A stretch of 64,000 bases of DNA from Affinirhizobium lemnae (GTDB lineage: Bacteria > Pseudomonadota > Alphaproteobacteria > Rhizobiales > Rhizobiaceae): positions 30,202 to 94,201 of the forward strand of contig NZ_JALJQZ010000014.1 of the NCBI RefSeq assembly GCF_022968395.1, given 5' to 3'. The notes beneath the pieces were generated by a model that searched no databases, was not told where the DNA came from, and saw nothing but the letters and a program-made list of their open reading frames with translations. The first letter of the stretch is position 1. Each line of letters begins with the position of its first letter. A program made the translations under genes and the position numbers. Of the stretch, positions 32,132 through 40,001 are shown piece by piece.

Positions 32132-32875
32132 TCAGCCTGCTCCGGACGCGATGGGCTGCCGTGTCCCGAGAAACTGTTCCGCAGCCTCCAGTCCGTCGGG
32201 AGAGCCAACCGTAATCCAGTGACCGTTCAGCATCGTGCCGAAAAGCCGACCGTTCCGTATGGCTTTGTCAAAATAGATGTTCAGGTTGAATGGTTCGTCT
32301 GGCGCATCGGCAAAGAAGGCCGTATCCACGACGAAAGCACCGGCATAGACGACCGGCGTTGGATGGCCTTCGGAATACCGCGTGAGCCGTGCTTCGGCAT
32401 CCAGATTGAAGTCCTTCTTTCCATCGTGGCCGATAGCCTGCTCCAGCGTCACGCACAGCATGGCCATATCCATTCGATCGGGATCAAAGAACTGAATCAG
32501 TTCGCGCAGATTGGAAAGCTGATTTTCCGGCTCGCCAACCCAGAAGAGGTCGGCATTCATGACGAGCACCGGACCGTCCGGCAAAAGCTTCAGCCCTTTG
32601 ACGAGACCGCCGCCATTGTTCATCAACCGGTCCCGCTCATCCGAGATCAGGATTTCCATGTCCATGCGCTTCGCCAGATGCGAGAGCATCATATCGGCGT
32701 GGTGGTGTATGTTGATGGCGACTTTCGTCACGCCTGCTTCCGCAAGGCTGTCCAGCACGTAATCAATCATGGGACGACCGCCCACAGGTACGAGCGGCTT
32801 TGGCAATCGGTCGGTGATCGGGCGAAGGCGAGTGCCAAGCCCGGCGGCCAGTACCATCGCGTTCTGGATAATCAT
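32132..32875 (-). CDS. murU: MurNAc-1-phosphate uridylyltransferase MurU-like nucleotidyltransferase
   Basis: Sugar-phosphate nucleotidyltransferase of 247 residues with AMVLAAGLGTRLRPIT and the PKPLVPVGGRPMI motif. By family and neighbours it is probably MurU, which makes UDP-MurNAc from MurNAc-1-phosphate in wall recycling that bypasses fosfomycin-sensitive MurA. The preceding gene supplies the matching sugar kinase domain (AmgK). The chosen start lies 5 bp after that gene; a longer frame reaches into it. A glucose- or mannose-1-phosphate enzyme is the alternative. Confidence 0.8.
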   Translation of the reverse strand: MIIQNAMVLAAGLGTRLRPITDRLPKPLVPVGGRPMIDYVLDSLAEAGVTKVAINIHHHADMMLSHLAKRMDMEILISDERDRLMNNGGGLVKGLKLLPDGPVLVMNADLFWVGEPENQLSNLRELIQFFDPDRMDMAMLCVTLEQAIGHDGKKDFNLDAEARLTRYSEGHPTPVVYAGAFVVDTAFFADAPDEPFNLNIYFDKAIRNGRLFGTMLNGHWITVGSPDGLEAAEQFLGTRQPIASGAG

Positions 32876-32880
32876 AAGGA

Positions 32881-34401
32881 TCAGGTCCGTGATTCGCTGA
32901 CGTCGATCCCTGCTTGTGCCATCCATTGCCGGAGCGGCGCAAGAACGGGATGTTCAAGAACCGCAGCGAGGTAGCGAAGCGTCCGAGGCATGTGCTTCAA
33001 ATATCCCGGTTTCCCGTCACGCTCCTTCAAGCGCACCCATATGCCCGCGAGCTTGCAATTGCGCTGTGCGGACATGATGGCAAAGGCCTTTAGAAAACTT
33101 GTCTCGTCGAAATTTCCCTGGGCGTGGCGAAGCCTGAGATAGTGTGCCAGCAAGGCATCGCCCAGCGTGGAAGGAATATCCACGCGTGCGTCCTGTACGA
33201 GAGACGCCACATCATAGGCGGTTGGACCGATCATCGCGTCCTGAAAATCGATGAGGCCGACCCGGCGCAATTCTTCCTCATGCGCCTGCCAGATAAGATT
33301 GGGCGAGTGATAGTCTCTCAACAGAAGATGCCGCTCGCAATCACCAAGCTCGGCGATCAATCCGTCCCAGACGCGAGAATAGCGTTCCCGTTGGATATCG
33401 GTGGCCGGTATGCCACCGTTCTTCCAGGGCAGGTACCAATCGATCAGCAAGCGCGTCTCGATCTTCATTGCAACAGGATCGAATAGCGGAACCTGATGTT
33501 GGTGCTGCGGGTCGACGGCGATGATCGTTGGCGCCGTTTGATGATGCAGATGGGCCAGACAGTCGATGGACGCCATGTAGCGTTCAGTGATCGGCTTTCC
33601 GCCATCGTCCAGAACGCCACTTTGCCCAAGATCCTCCAGCAGAAGCAGACCGCTATCGAAATCGCTGGCCACGATATCCGGCGCGCGCAGCCCGATGTCG
33701 CGCAGGTACTGTGCAATAGCGACAAAGGGCAAAACCTCTTCTGCCAGATGCGCAACTTTTGGATAGGGCTTGCCATCCAGCACAGGAGGACCATCCGGTC
33801 TGCGTGGCCAGTCCATGAGGATGTATCGTTTGCCATCCTGGCAAAGAAGCGTTTCATAGGCGCGTAGAGAGGCGTCCCCGGTCAGATACCGCCGTTGTCC
33901 GTCGGCATAGCCGTGGTTTGTCAGAAACTGCCGGATCAACAGGGCGCGGCTGATCCGCGCCATGGCAGTGGCGGAGCCGGTGATCTCGACGCGTCGTCCC
34001 GCTCCCTCATGCGTCAGGGTGACGCGGATGCGATCCTTCGGCAGTTCCGCATCGGCCATTTCCGGCCATTCGACGAGACAAATACCATCAGAGAGCGCCT
34101 CGTCGAGCCCCAGTTCGTCGAGTTCGGATCCGTCTGTCACACGATAGAGATCGAAATGCGCGATTGGAATGCGCAGGTCGTAGCTCTGGACCAGTGTGAA
34201 TGTCGGGCTTGGAACCTCAAGCTCGGAATCTTCCGCCATCGCACGGATAAAGGCTCTGGCGAGCGTCGATTTACCGGCTCCGAGATCGCCGGACAGGCAC
34301 AGGCAGTCACCGGACTTTAGCGCCAGCGCCAAATCTTCTCCGAGCCGGATCGTTTCCACCTCGTCGTGCAAAAGCAGAGAGATCACGGACGCACTGCTCA
34401 T
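32881..34401 (-). CDS. fused TsaE ATPase and AmgK-like aminoglycoside-fold sugar kinase
   Basis: A 506-residue two-domain protein. Residues 1-150 are TsaE, the ATPase needed for t6A tRNA modification: Walker A GDLGAGKST at 37-45, PSPTFTLVQSYD, HFDLYRVTDGSELDELGLDEA and CLVEWPE. From about 160 there is an aminoglycoside-phosphotransferase-like kinase (RRYLTGDASLRAYE; LLLEDLG; HLLLRDYHSPNLIW with the catalytic Asp; VGLIDFQDAMIGP), similar to AmgK, the MurNAc/GlcNAc anomeric kinase. The ATGA start overlaps divL. MurU follows directly, which supports the AmgK reading. Confidence 0.85.
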   Translation of the reverse strand: MSSASVISLLLHDEVETIRLGEDLALALKSGDCLCLSGDLGAGKSTLARAFIRAMAEDSELEVPSPTFTLVQSYDLRIPIAHFDLYRVTDGSELDELGLDEALSDGICLVEWPEMADAELPKDRIRVTLTHEGAGRRVEITGSATAMARISRALLIRQFLTNHGYADGQRRYLTGDASLRAYETLLCQDGKRYILMDWPRRPDGPPVLDGKPYPKVAHLAEEVLPFVAIAQYLRDIGLRAPDIVASDFDSGLLLLEDLGQSGVLDDGGKPITERYMASIDCLAHLHHQTAPTIIAVDPQHQHQVPLFDPVAMKIETRLLIDWYLPWKNGGIPATDIQRERYSRVWDGLIAELGDCERHLLLRDYHSPNLIWQAHEEELRRVGLIDFQDAMIGPTAYDVASLVQDARVDIPSTLGDALLAHYLRLRHAQGNFDETSFLKAFAIMSAQRNCKLAGIWVRLKERDGKPGYLKHMPRTLRYLAAVLEHPVLAPLRQWMAQAGIDVSESRT

Positions 34402-36977
34402 TCGGCCGCGACAGAACGGGCGTAGACGGCGCTCGGAATACGGCATGTGACGGTAGTGCCGACACCAGGCTTGCTGTCGATCTTCACATCGCCCTTGTGC
34501 AGATGCACGAAGCTTTCGACGATGGACAGACCAAGGCCTGCACCACTGCGTTTTCCGCCTTTGCCGCTGGAGAAGCGGTTGAACACCGTAGGCAGAACTT
34601 CTTCCGGGATACCTGGACCTTTGTCAGCCACGGAGAAATAGACATTCAGGCCTTCGCGCCAGCTGCTCAACGTTATTGTTGAGCCTTCCGGTGCAAAATT
34701 TGCGGCATTGGTGATCAGCTTGATCAGGATCTGCTTCAGGCGCTGTTGATCCGCCACGATGCTTCCCATGCCGCGTGGCGCGACAATTTCGAGCATCACG
34801 CTGTTCTCGTTCAGCCGGTCGGCGATCTGCATGGCAACGTCGTCCAGCAGGTCGTCAAGATCGACATCGCTATAGTTGAGCTCCATTATTCCGGCATCGA
34901 CGGTGGCAAGATCGAGAATATCATTGACGATGGTGAGAAGTACCGACGAAGAGGTAGAAATATGATCCACATATTCGGACTGGCGTTCGTTCAAAGGCCC
35001 GATTCCCGGTGTCTTTAAAAGATCGGTGAAGCCAATGATGTTCGTCAGCGGCGAGCGTAGCTCATAAGAAACATGCTGAACGAAATCGTTTTTCAGTTCG
35101 TCGGCCTTGCGCAGTGCCTCATTCTTTTCCTTAAGTGCCCTTTCAGCCCGCGCGCTGTCCGTCATGTTGACGAAGGTCAACATGGTTTGCGCGTTAGGAA
35201 GCGGGATAACGGCATAGTCAAGAACGATTCCTGAGTTCAGTTCGAATGTGCCCTGTAGCGAGGGACGCTCATCGTCGAAATTCGTCAGCATCTGGCCGAA
35301 GAGGCGCCAGCCGTCCGGCTTTTCGTATTCCACAGCGCAGGCGGCTTCGATAGCCTTGATATGCGTGCCGGGCTTTGTCTGTTCTTCCGTGATGCCCCAA
35401 AGCGCTCGGAATGCAGGATTCGACAGGCGAATGCGACCATCCGGACCGAACACCGCGACGCCCTCGGCGAGATGATCGATTGTCTCGCCCTGTACTTTGA
35501 CGAGCGTATTATAGCGGGTCTCAAGATCCACCTGCTCGGTCAAATTCTCGAAGACCCAGGTCACGCCGCCCTGGGGATGTGCGGTCGCAATGACCTGAAG
35601 CGTCTGGCCGTTTGGCAGATGCCATCTGTTCGTCTGCGTATCGAGCGCACGATAAACAGAGAGAACCTGTTCCTTCCAGTTCCGCCAGTTCAATTGCTCC
35701 GGAAGTTTGTTGCGGCTGCGCAACTTGTCGAGCAGTTCGTTATGATCCGGATGGCTTTCAAGGAAGCCGAGTTCGAGATCCCACAGGCGGACGAAAGCCT
35801 GATTATAGAACTGCAGGCGCTGCTCACGATCGAAGATGGCGACGGGCGTGGCCAGATGATCGAGCGTTTCCGCGTGGCTTGTCAGGGTCCGGGCCAGTTC
35901 CGCGCGGATGGCTTCGGCTTCCGTTACATCGATTGCTATTCCAGCGGAACCGGCAGACGCAACAACGTCCACGACTTCAAACAGTGTTCGATTGCCGCGA
36001 ACGACGGTCGAAATACGATCGTGATACGGCGAGGTCGGTGTTGCGACTGCCCGAATCTGTTCGCGCGCAATCGTACCGAGAAACTCGCGGCTTTCACGCA
36101 CCGCCTGCGCCGGGCTGGAAGCCTCTACAGCGTCACCATAGGCATGGTTGACCCATGCAAGTTTGCCTTCCGCGTCGCGATGCCAGACCGGCTGCTCCAG
36201 AGCATCCAGAAGCGACTGGAAGAGGTTCATGGAAGACACGAGTCGTTCCCGCTCGATCTTGAGCTCAGCAAGCTCCGCTCTGAGATTGTTCAGAGCGATG
36301 AAGCGTACGAATGCCTTGCCCCCGGAAACACGCCCCTGAACTTCCAGAATCTCGTCACGTTGCGTTTCGACCACCAGATCGAAAGTGCGGCCATCGGAAC
36401 GCAAGGTCTCGATGCCCCGTTCAAGCTCGACTGCGGAGTGAGCGCGGATCCACTTGCCAAATGCCAGAAACTCACGCTCATCTGCCGGTGCGCCCGTTTC
36501 CGTTGGAAGTTGACCGAGAATTTCCGGCCGCGAAGGACCTGCCTCCCAAATGACGATACGCCGGTTCTTGTCGGCAATCAGGGCTTCATATTTCGAAATA
36601 CGCTGTTGGGCGTCGGAAAGCGCGCCGCGTATCTCCTGGCTTTCCGCTTCCAGATTGCCCTTCTGGCGCATCAGCCAGATGGTTGAAAGCAGTGCCGCCG
36701 CGATGGCGCCAATGGCAAGTGACGAGAATATGACCTCCGAAGACGAGAACAGACGACCGGTGGGAAGAACGCGCTCCTGCGCAAGCGCTGCACCAGCGAA
36801 GCCGGAAAGCGCCGTGCTCGCCAGGCCAAGCCGGAATCCGTTGTAGAAGCGGCGCATGCCAGATGCGCCTGATTTCTGCCACTGTCCAGCCATGCGCTTC
36901 CATTCACCTCGAGACGTTCGCGTAACGTCATCGTTTGCGCCAACAGCCTTGCGTGAGGCTAAATTCCTCGTCTTCAT
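34398..36977 (-). CDS. divL: DivL-like PAS sensor pseudo-kinase with Tyr in the H-box
   Basis: An 859-residue membrane protein: two hydrophobic segments (about 43-67 and 81-103), a long coiled stretch, several PAS-like regions (roughly 245-350, 370-480, 500-605), then a histidine-kinase dimerisation and ATPase module ending with GAGLGLSIVESFVHLHKG. The H-box reads HVSYELRSPL, with Tyr638 where kinases have the phospho-His. That is the hallmark of Caulobacter DivL, which uses DivK~P level to set CckA activity. Alternative starts at 36893 or 36857 would shorten it. First gene of the divL-tsaE/amgK-murU-addBA run. Confidence 0.85.
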   Translation of the reverse strand: MKTRNLASRKAVGANDDVTRTSRGEWKRMAGQWQKSGASGMRRFYNGFRLGLASTALSGFAGAALAQERVLPTGRLFSSSEVIFSSLAIGAIAAALLSTIWLMRQKGNLEAESQEIRGALSDAQQRISKYEALIADKNRRIVIWEAGPSRPEILGQLPTETGAPADEREFLAFGKWIRAHSAVELERGIETLRSDGRTFDLVVETQRDEILEVQGRVSGGKAFVRFIALNNLRAELAELKIERERLVSSMNLFQSLLDALEQPVWHRDAEGKLAWVNHAYGDAVEASSPAQAVRESREFLGTIAREQIRAVATPTSPYHDRISTVVRGNRTLFEVVDVVASAGSAGIAIDVTEAEAIRAELARTLTSHAETLDHLATPVAIFDREQRLQFYNQAFVRLWDLELGFLESHPDHNELLDKLRSRNKLPEQLNWRNWKEQVLSVYRALDTQTNRWHLPNGQTLQVIATAHPQGGVTWVFENLTEQVDLETRYNTLVKVQGETIDHLAEGVAVFGPDGRIRLSNPAFRALWGITEEQTKPGTHIKAIEAACAVEYEKPDGWRLFGQMLTNFDDERPSLQGTFELNSGIVLDYAVIPLPNAQTMLTFVNMTDSARAERALKEKNEALRKADELKNDFVQHVSYELRSPLTNIIGFTDLLKTPGIGPLNERQSEYVDHISTSSSVLLTIVNDILDLATVDAGIMELNYSDVDLDDLLDDVAMQIADRLNENSVMLEIVAPRGMGSIVADQQRLKQILIKLITNAANFAPEGSTITLSSWREGLNVYFSVADKGPGIPEEVLPTVFNRFSSGKGGKRSGAGLGLSIVESFVHLHKGDVKIDSKPGVGTTVTCRIPSAVYARSVAAE

Positions 36978-37104
36978 TCAGGTCTGTCTCCGTCCATGTG
37001 CCGCATCGTCGACAAGACATCCCGGCCCGCGTGGGACTGGTGGTCCCCACGAATCAAGTCTCGAAACAATATCTGCTTCGGAAATTGGGGCAAAGGGCGA
37101 CAGC

Positions 37105-37140
37105 CAAAAAAGAAGCCGCGGAATGTCAATTCCGCGGCCT
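37105..37140 (-). terminator. intrinsic terminator downstream of ahcY
   Basis: On the minus strand ATTCCGCGGC follows its complement across a four-base loop and is followed by TTC and a T run. Stem arms are 37115-37124 and 37129-37138. It ends ahcY, 30 bp after the stop. Confidence 0.85.
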
Positions 37141-37169
37141 TCAGGATCTTGTGGATAGATGAGGTGATA

Positions 37170-38570
37170 TCAGTATCTGTAGTGCTCAGCCTTGAACGGG
37201 CCTTGCTGCGACACGCCGATATAGGCTGCCTGCTCTTCGGAAAGCTCCGTCAGTTTCACGCCGAGCTTCGCCAAGTGCAACCGGGCTACCTTTTCGTCCA
37301 GATGCTTCGGCAGAATATAGACGCCTGGCTTGTATTCATCGGTCTTCGTGAACAGTTCAATCTGGCCCAGGACCTGGTTGGTGAACGAAGCAGACATGAC
37401 GAAGGACGGATGACCGGTCGCATTGCCAAGGTTCAGCAGACGGCCTTCCGAAAGCAGGATCATGCGGTTGCCCTTCGGGAACTCGATCATGTCAACCTGT
37501 GGCTTGATGTTGGTCCACTTGAGGTTCCGAAGCGATGCGACCTGAATCTCGTTATCGAAATGACCGATATTACCGACAATGGCCATATCCTTCATTTCGC
37601 GCATGTGTTCGATGCGGATGACATCCTTGTTGCCGGTCGTGGTGATGAAGATGTCGGCGGAGGAAACGACGTCTTCCAGTTGAACCACTTCAAAGCCATC
37701 CATAGCGGCCTGCAGCGCGCAAATCGGATCCACTTCCGTCACTTTGACGCGAGCGCCAGCGCCAACCAGCGAGGCTGCGGAACCCTTGCCAACATCGCCA
37801 TAGCCGCAGACAACGGCCACCTTGCCAGCCATCATCACGTCGGTTGCGCGGCGGATTCCGTCCACCAGAGATTCCTTGCAACCGTACTTGTTGTCGAATT
37901 TCGACTTGGTGACCGAATCGTTGACGTTGATGGCCGGGAAGGGCAGGAGACCCTTCTTGGCGAGTTCATAAAGGCGGTGCACGCCTGTCGTCGTTTCTTC
38001 CGTCACGCCCTTGATGGCTTCGCGCTGCTTTGTGAACCAGCCGGGAGATGCCTTGAGACGCTTCTTAATCTGAGCGAACAGGATCTCTTCTTCTTCCGAA
38101 CCCGGATTAGAAAGAACATTCTCGCCAGCTTCGGCGCGAGCACCCAAGAGGATGTACATGGTGGCATCGCCGCCATCGTCCAGGATCATGTTGGAGACGC
38201 CGCCATCGGTCCACTGGAAGATCTTGTCTGTATACTCCCAATATTCGGTCAGGGTTTCGCCCTTCACGGCGAAGACCGGAATGCCGGCAGCTGCGATCGC
38301 GGCTGCAGCGTGATCCTGGGTCGAGAAGATGTTGCAGGAGGCCCAGCGCACGTCTGCCCCGAGAACTTTCAGCGTTTCGATCAGGACAGCTGTCTGGATC
38401 GTCATGTGCAGCGATCCAGAAATCCGCGCGCCTTTGAGGGGCTTGGTTTCACCAAACTCAGCGCGGCAGGCCATCAGGCCCGGCATTTCTGTCTCGGCAA
38501 TGTTCAGTTCCTTGCGGCCGAAATCGGCAAGCGCAATGTCAGCGACGATATAGTCTTTTTCAGTGCTCAT
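37170..38570 (-). CDS. ahcY: S-adenosylhomocysteine hydrolase
   Basis: Splits S-adenosylhomocysteine into adenosine and homocysteine, removing the product inhibitor of methyltransferases. The 466 residues show [18 protein letters not shown] at the start, NAD-binding [13 protein letters not shown], and the conserved C-terminal KAEHYRY. The start at 38570 follows GGAG; the frame runs upstream to 38678 without supporting homology. A perfect 20-bp palindrome (38695-38714) lies about 125 bp upstream, and a terminator follows. Confidence 0.97.
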   Translation of the reverse strand: MSTEKDYIVADIALADFGRKELNIAETEMPGLMACRAEFGETKPLKGARISGSLHMTIQTAVLIETLKVLGADVRWASCNIFSTQDHAAAAIAAAGIPVFAVKGETLTEYWEYTDKIFQWTDGGVSNMILDDGGDATMYILLGARAEAGENVLSNPGSEEEEILFAQIKKRLKASPGWFTKQREAIKGVTEETTTGVHRLYELAKKGLLPFPAINVNDSVTKSKFDNKYGCKESLVDGIRRATDVMMAGKVAVVCGYGDVGKGSAASLVGAGARVKVTEVDPICALQAAMDGFEVVQLEDVVSSADIFITTTGNKDVIRIEHMREMKDMAIVGNIGHFDNEIQVASLRNLKWTNIKPQVDMIEFPKGNRMILLSEGRLLNLGNATGHPSFVMSASFTNQVLGQIELFTKTDEYKPGVYILPKHLDEKVARLHLAKLGVKLTELSEEQAAYIGVSQQGPFKAEHYRY

Positions 38571-38694
38571 TGTGGGTCTCCAGCTCTGCTTTCGGTCTGC
38601 CCCAAATCGGCGACCAGCAAGGGGTTGGGCCGACCTTCGCAAGTCGACAGTGCTGCCTGCCATGTAGCAGAGTTCCACAAAACTAGCAATAAGG

Positions 38695-38714
38695 ATATAA
38701 AGAAGTCTTTATAT
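38695..38714. promoter_or_regulatory. perfect 20-bp palindrome upstream of ahcY, candidate operator
   Basis: ATATAAAGA and TCTTTATAT flank two bases, a perfect 9+9 inverted repeat in the 146-bp gap between the HPr gene and ahcY. Perfect AT-rich palindromes of this size are typical dimeric-repressor operators. ArsR-family regulators of the SAM/SAH cycle bind similar sites in proteobacteria, so one is plausible here; that assignment is inferred. Confidence 0.6.
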
Positions 38715-38716
38715 GA

Positions 38717-38992
38717 TTACATCTCTTCGCCAAAACGATCTTCGACAAGGCGTGCCAGAGCTTCGATTGCCGCCTCGGCCTGAGCTCCGCTGGCGCTGAC
38801 CTCAATCGTACAGCCAGGACTTGCGGCCAGCATCATCAATCCCATGATCGAGGTACCACCGACTGTCATGCCATCTTTCGAAACTTCGATGTTGGCATCG
38901 AAACCTTCAACCATCTGGACAAACTTGGCGGAGGCCCGCGCATGCAGACCCCGCTTGTTGATGATGAGCAATTCTCGCGTAATGGACGACAT
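38717..38992 (-). CDS. ptsH: HPr family phosphocarrier protein (PTS)
   Basis: Small PTS phosphocarrier of 91 residues. RGLHARASAKF has the phospho-His17, and GGTSIMGLMML carries Ser48, the site HPr kinase would modify. Alphaproteobacteria like this lack sugar-transport EII for most sugars and use HPr in regulation. The start at 38992 is chosen because of AAGG upstream; a GTG at 39004 would add four residues and overlap the EIIA stop. The partners EIIA and HprK lie directly upstream in the same direction. Confidence 0.93.
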   Translation of the reverse strand: MSSITRELLIINKRGLHARASAKFVQMVEGFDANIEVSKDGMTVGGTSIMGLMMLAASPGCTIEVSASGAQAEAAIEALARLVEDRFGEEM

Positions 38993-39000
38993 GGAGCCTT

Positions 39001-39402
39001 TCACTTGCCGCTCAGGACACGGCTTGCCACGTTGATGTATTTGCGGCCGGCATCGGAAGCCTCCACCAGAGCCTTCTGCATGTCGTTGTCGCCACGAACG
39101 CCTGCGAGCTTGATCAGCATCGGCAAGTTCATGCCAGCAATGACTTCGGTCTTGCCACTGCTCATGACGGAGATGGACAGATTGGAAGGAGTGCCGCCGA
39201 ACATATCCGTAAGGATGATGACGCCGGAACCGGTATCGACCTTCTCAACGGCGTCCATGATATCCTGACGCCTTCTGTCCATATCGTCTTCCGGACCGAT
39301 ACAAACGGTCTCAATGTTTTTCTGAGGACCGACGACATGCTCCAAAGCATGTCGGAATTCCTCGGCCAGCTTGCCATGGGTGACAAGCACAAGTCCGATC
39401 AT
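39001..39402 (-). CDS. PTS EIIA component, mannose family
   Basis: A 133-residue EIIA-Man domain protein starting MIGLVLVTHGKLAEEF, with phospho-His9, and ILTDMFGGTPSN. With no EIIB/C genes nearby it is probably a regulatory EIIA rather than part of a sugar transporter. The start follows GGGGAAG. HPr follows after 8 bp; the 107-bp gap from hprK holds nothing I recognise. Confidence 0.92.
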   Translation of the reverse strand: MIGLVLVTHGKLAEEFRHALEHVVGPQKNIETVCIGPEDDMDRRRQDIMDAVEKVDTGSGVIILTDMFGGTPSNLSISVMSSGKTEVIAGMNLPMLIKLAGVRGDNDMQKALVEASDAGRKYINVASRVLSGK

Positions 39403-39509
39403 GTTGAGTTCTTCCCCCACTACACAATATCGTCCATGGTTCAATTTTGCACTGCAATAGACCCAAGGCGGTGGGAAGCCATCTTGTCCATGTCACAACG
39501 AAGTGCAAG

Positions 39510-40001
39510 CTAAAAATCAAGCAAGGAGAGTTCGCGGAACGGGCTTTCGTGACAAAATTCAGGTCGAACTGCTGCCAAAACGATCAGCGGGGCCGGATGA
39601 TCATGCCGCAGGCGCATCATCGGCAAGGATCCACGGACACCAAGATCATAGACTTCGTCTTCTGGCGGCAGACGCTCCTCGACCCGGTCTGCCAAAACGC
39701 GAATGGCAAGGTGAAGAGGGGCGCGATCTATGCTTCGTAGACGACCGATACCGGTGCCGCGAACCTCGATCAACCCTGCGATAGAAGGCGGGCGAACGGC
39801 ATGAATCTGATCGGCATGCCTTTCGATCAAAACCTGATCATCGCTGATGAGAGCCGCATAAGTATTCAAGCTTGCCGCATGCTGCAGAAGCGAAAGGGCA
39901 AGACTTGTCTTTCCGCTTCCGGACGGCCCAGTCAGGAGCAGGCCACGCGTTCCGATCACGATTGCGGTAGCATGCAGGTTGAACGCATCTCGTGCTGTCA
40001 C
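39510..40001 (-). CDS. hprK: HPr kinase/phosphorylase, short alphaproteobacterial form
   Basis: Phosphorylates HPr on its regulatory Ser and removes it again. At 163 residues it has only the kinase domain (P loop GPSGSGKTS at 25-33, ALISDDQVLIER, SIAGLIEVRGTGIG with the HprK signature); the roughly 130-residue N-terminal domain of Firmicute HprK is absent. This short form is known in alphaproteobacteria. The GTG start overlaps the end of chvG by four bases, linking it to that acid-response system. Confidence 0.93.
   Translation of the reverse strand: MTARDAFNLHATAIVIGTRGLLLTGPSGSGKTSLALSLLQHAASLNTYAALISDDQVLIERHADQIHAVRPPSIAGLIEVRGTGIGRLRSIDRAPLHLAIRVLADRVEERLPPEDEVYDLGVRGSLPMMRLRHDHPAPLIVLAAVRPEFCHESPFRELSLLDF

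Noticed and set aside
35361..36686. Long open frame on the plus strand opposite divL (about 441 codons)
   Set aside because: It is antisense to the well-supported DivL-like kinase and has no recognisable domain.
38571..38694. SAH- or SAM-type riboswitch before ahcY
   Set aside because: The leader holds no stretch I could match to known SAH or SAM riboswitch cores; the palindrome at 38695 is a better candidate for control.
36996..38783. Long open frame on the plus strand opposite ahcY (about 595 codons)
   Set aside because: It is the shadow of ahcY, crosses the ahcY terminator, and has no family resemblance or ribosome site.
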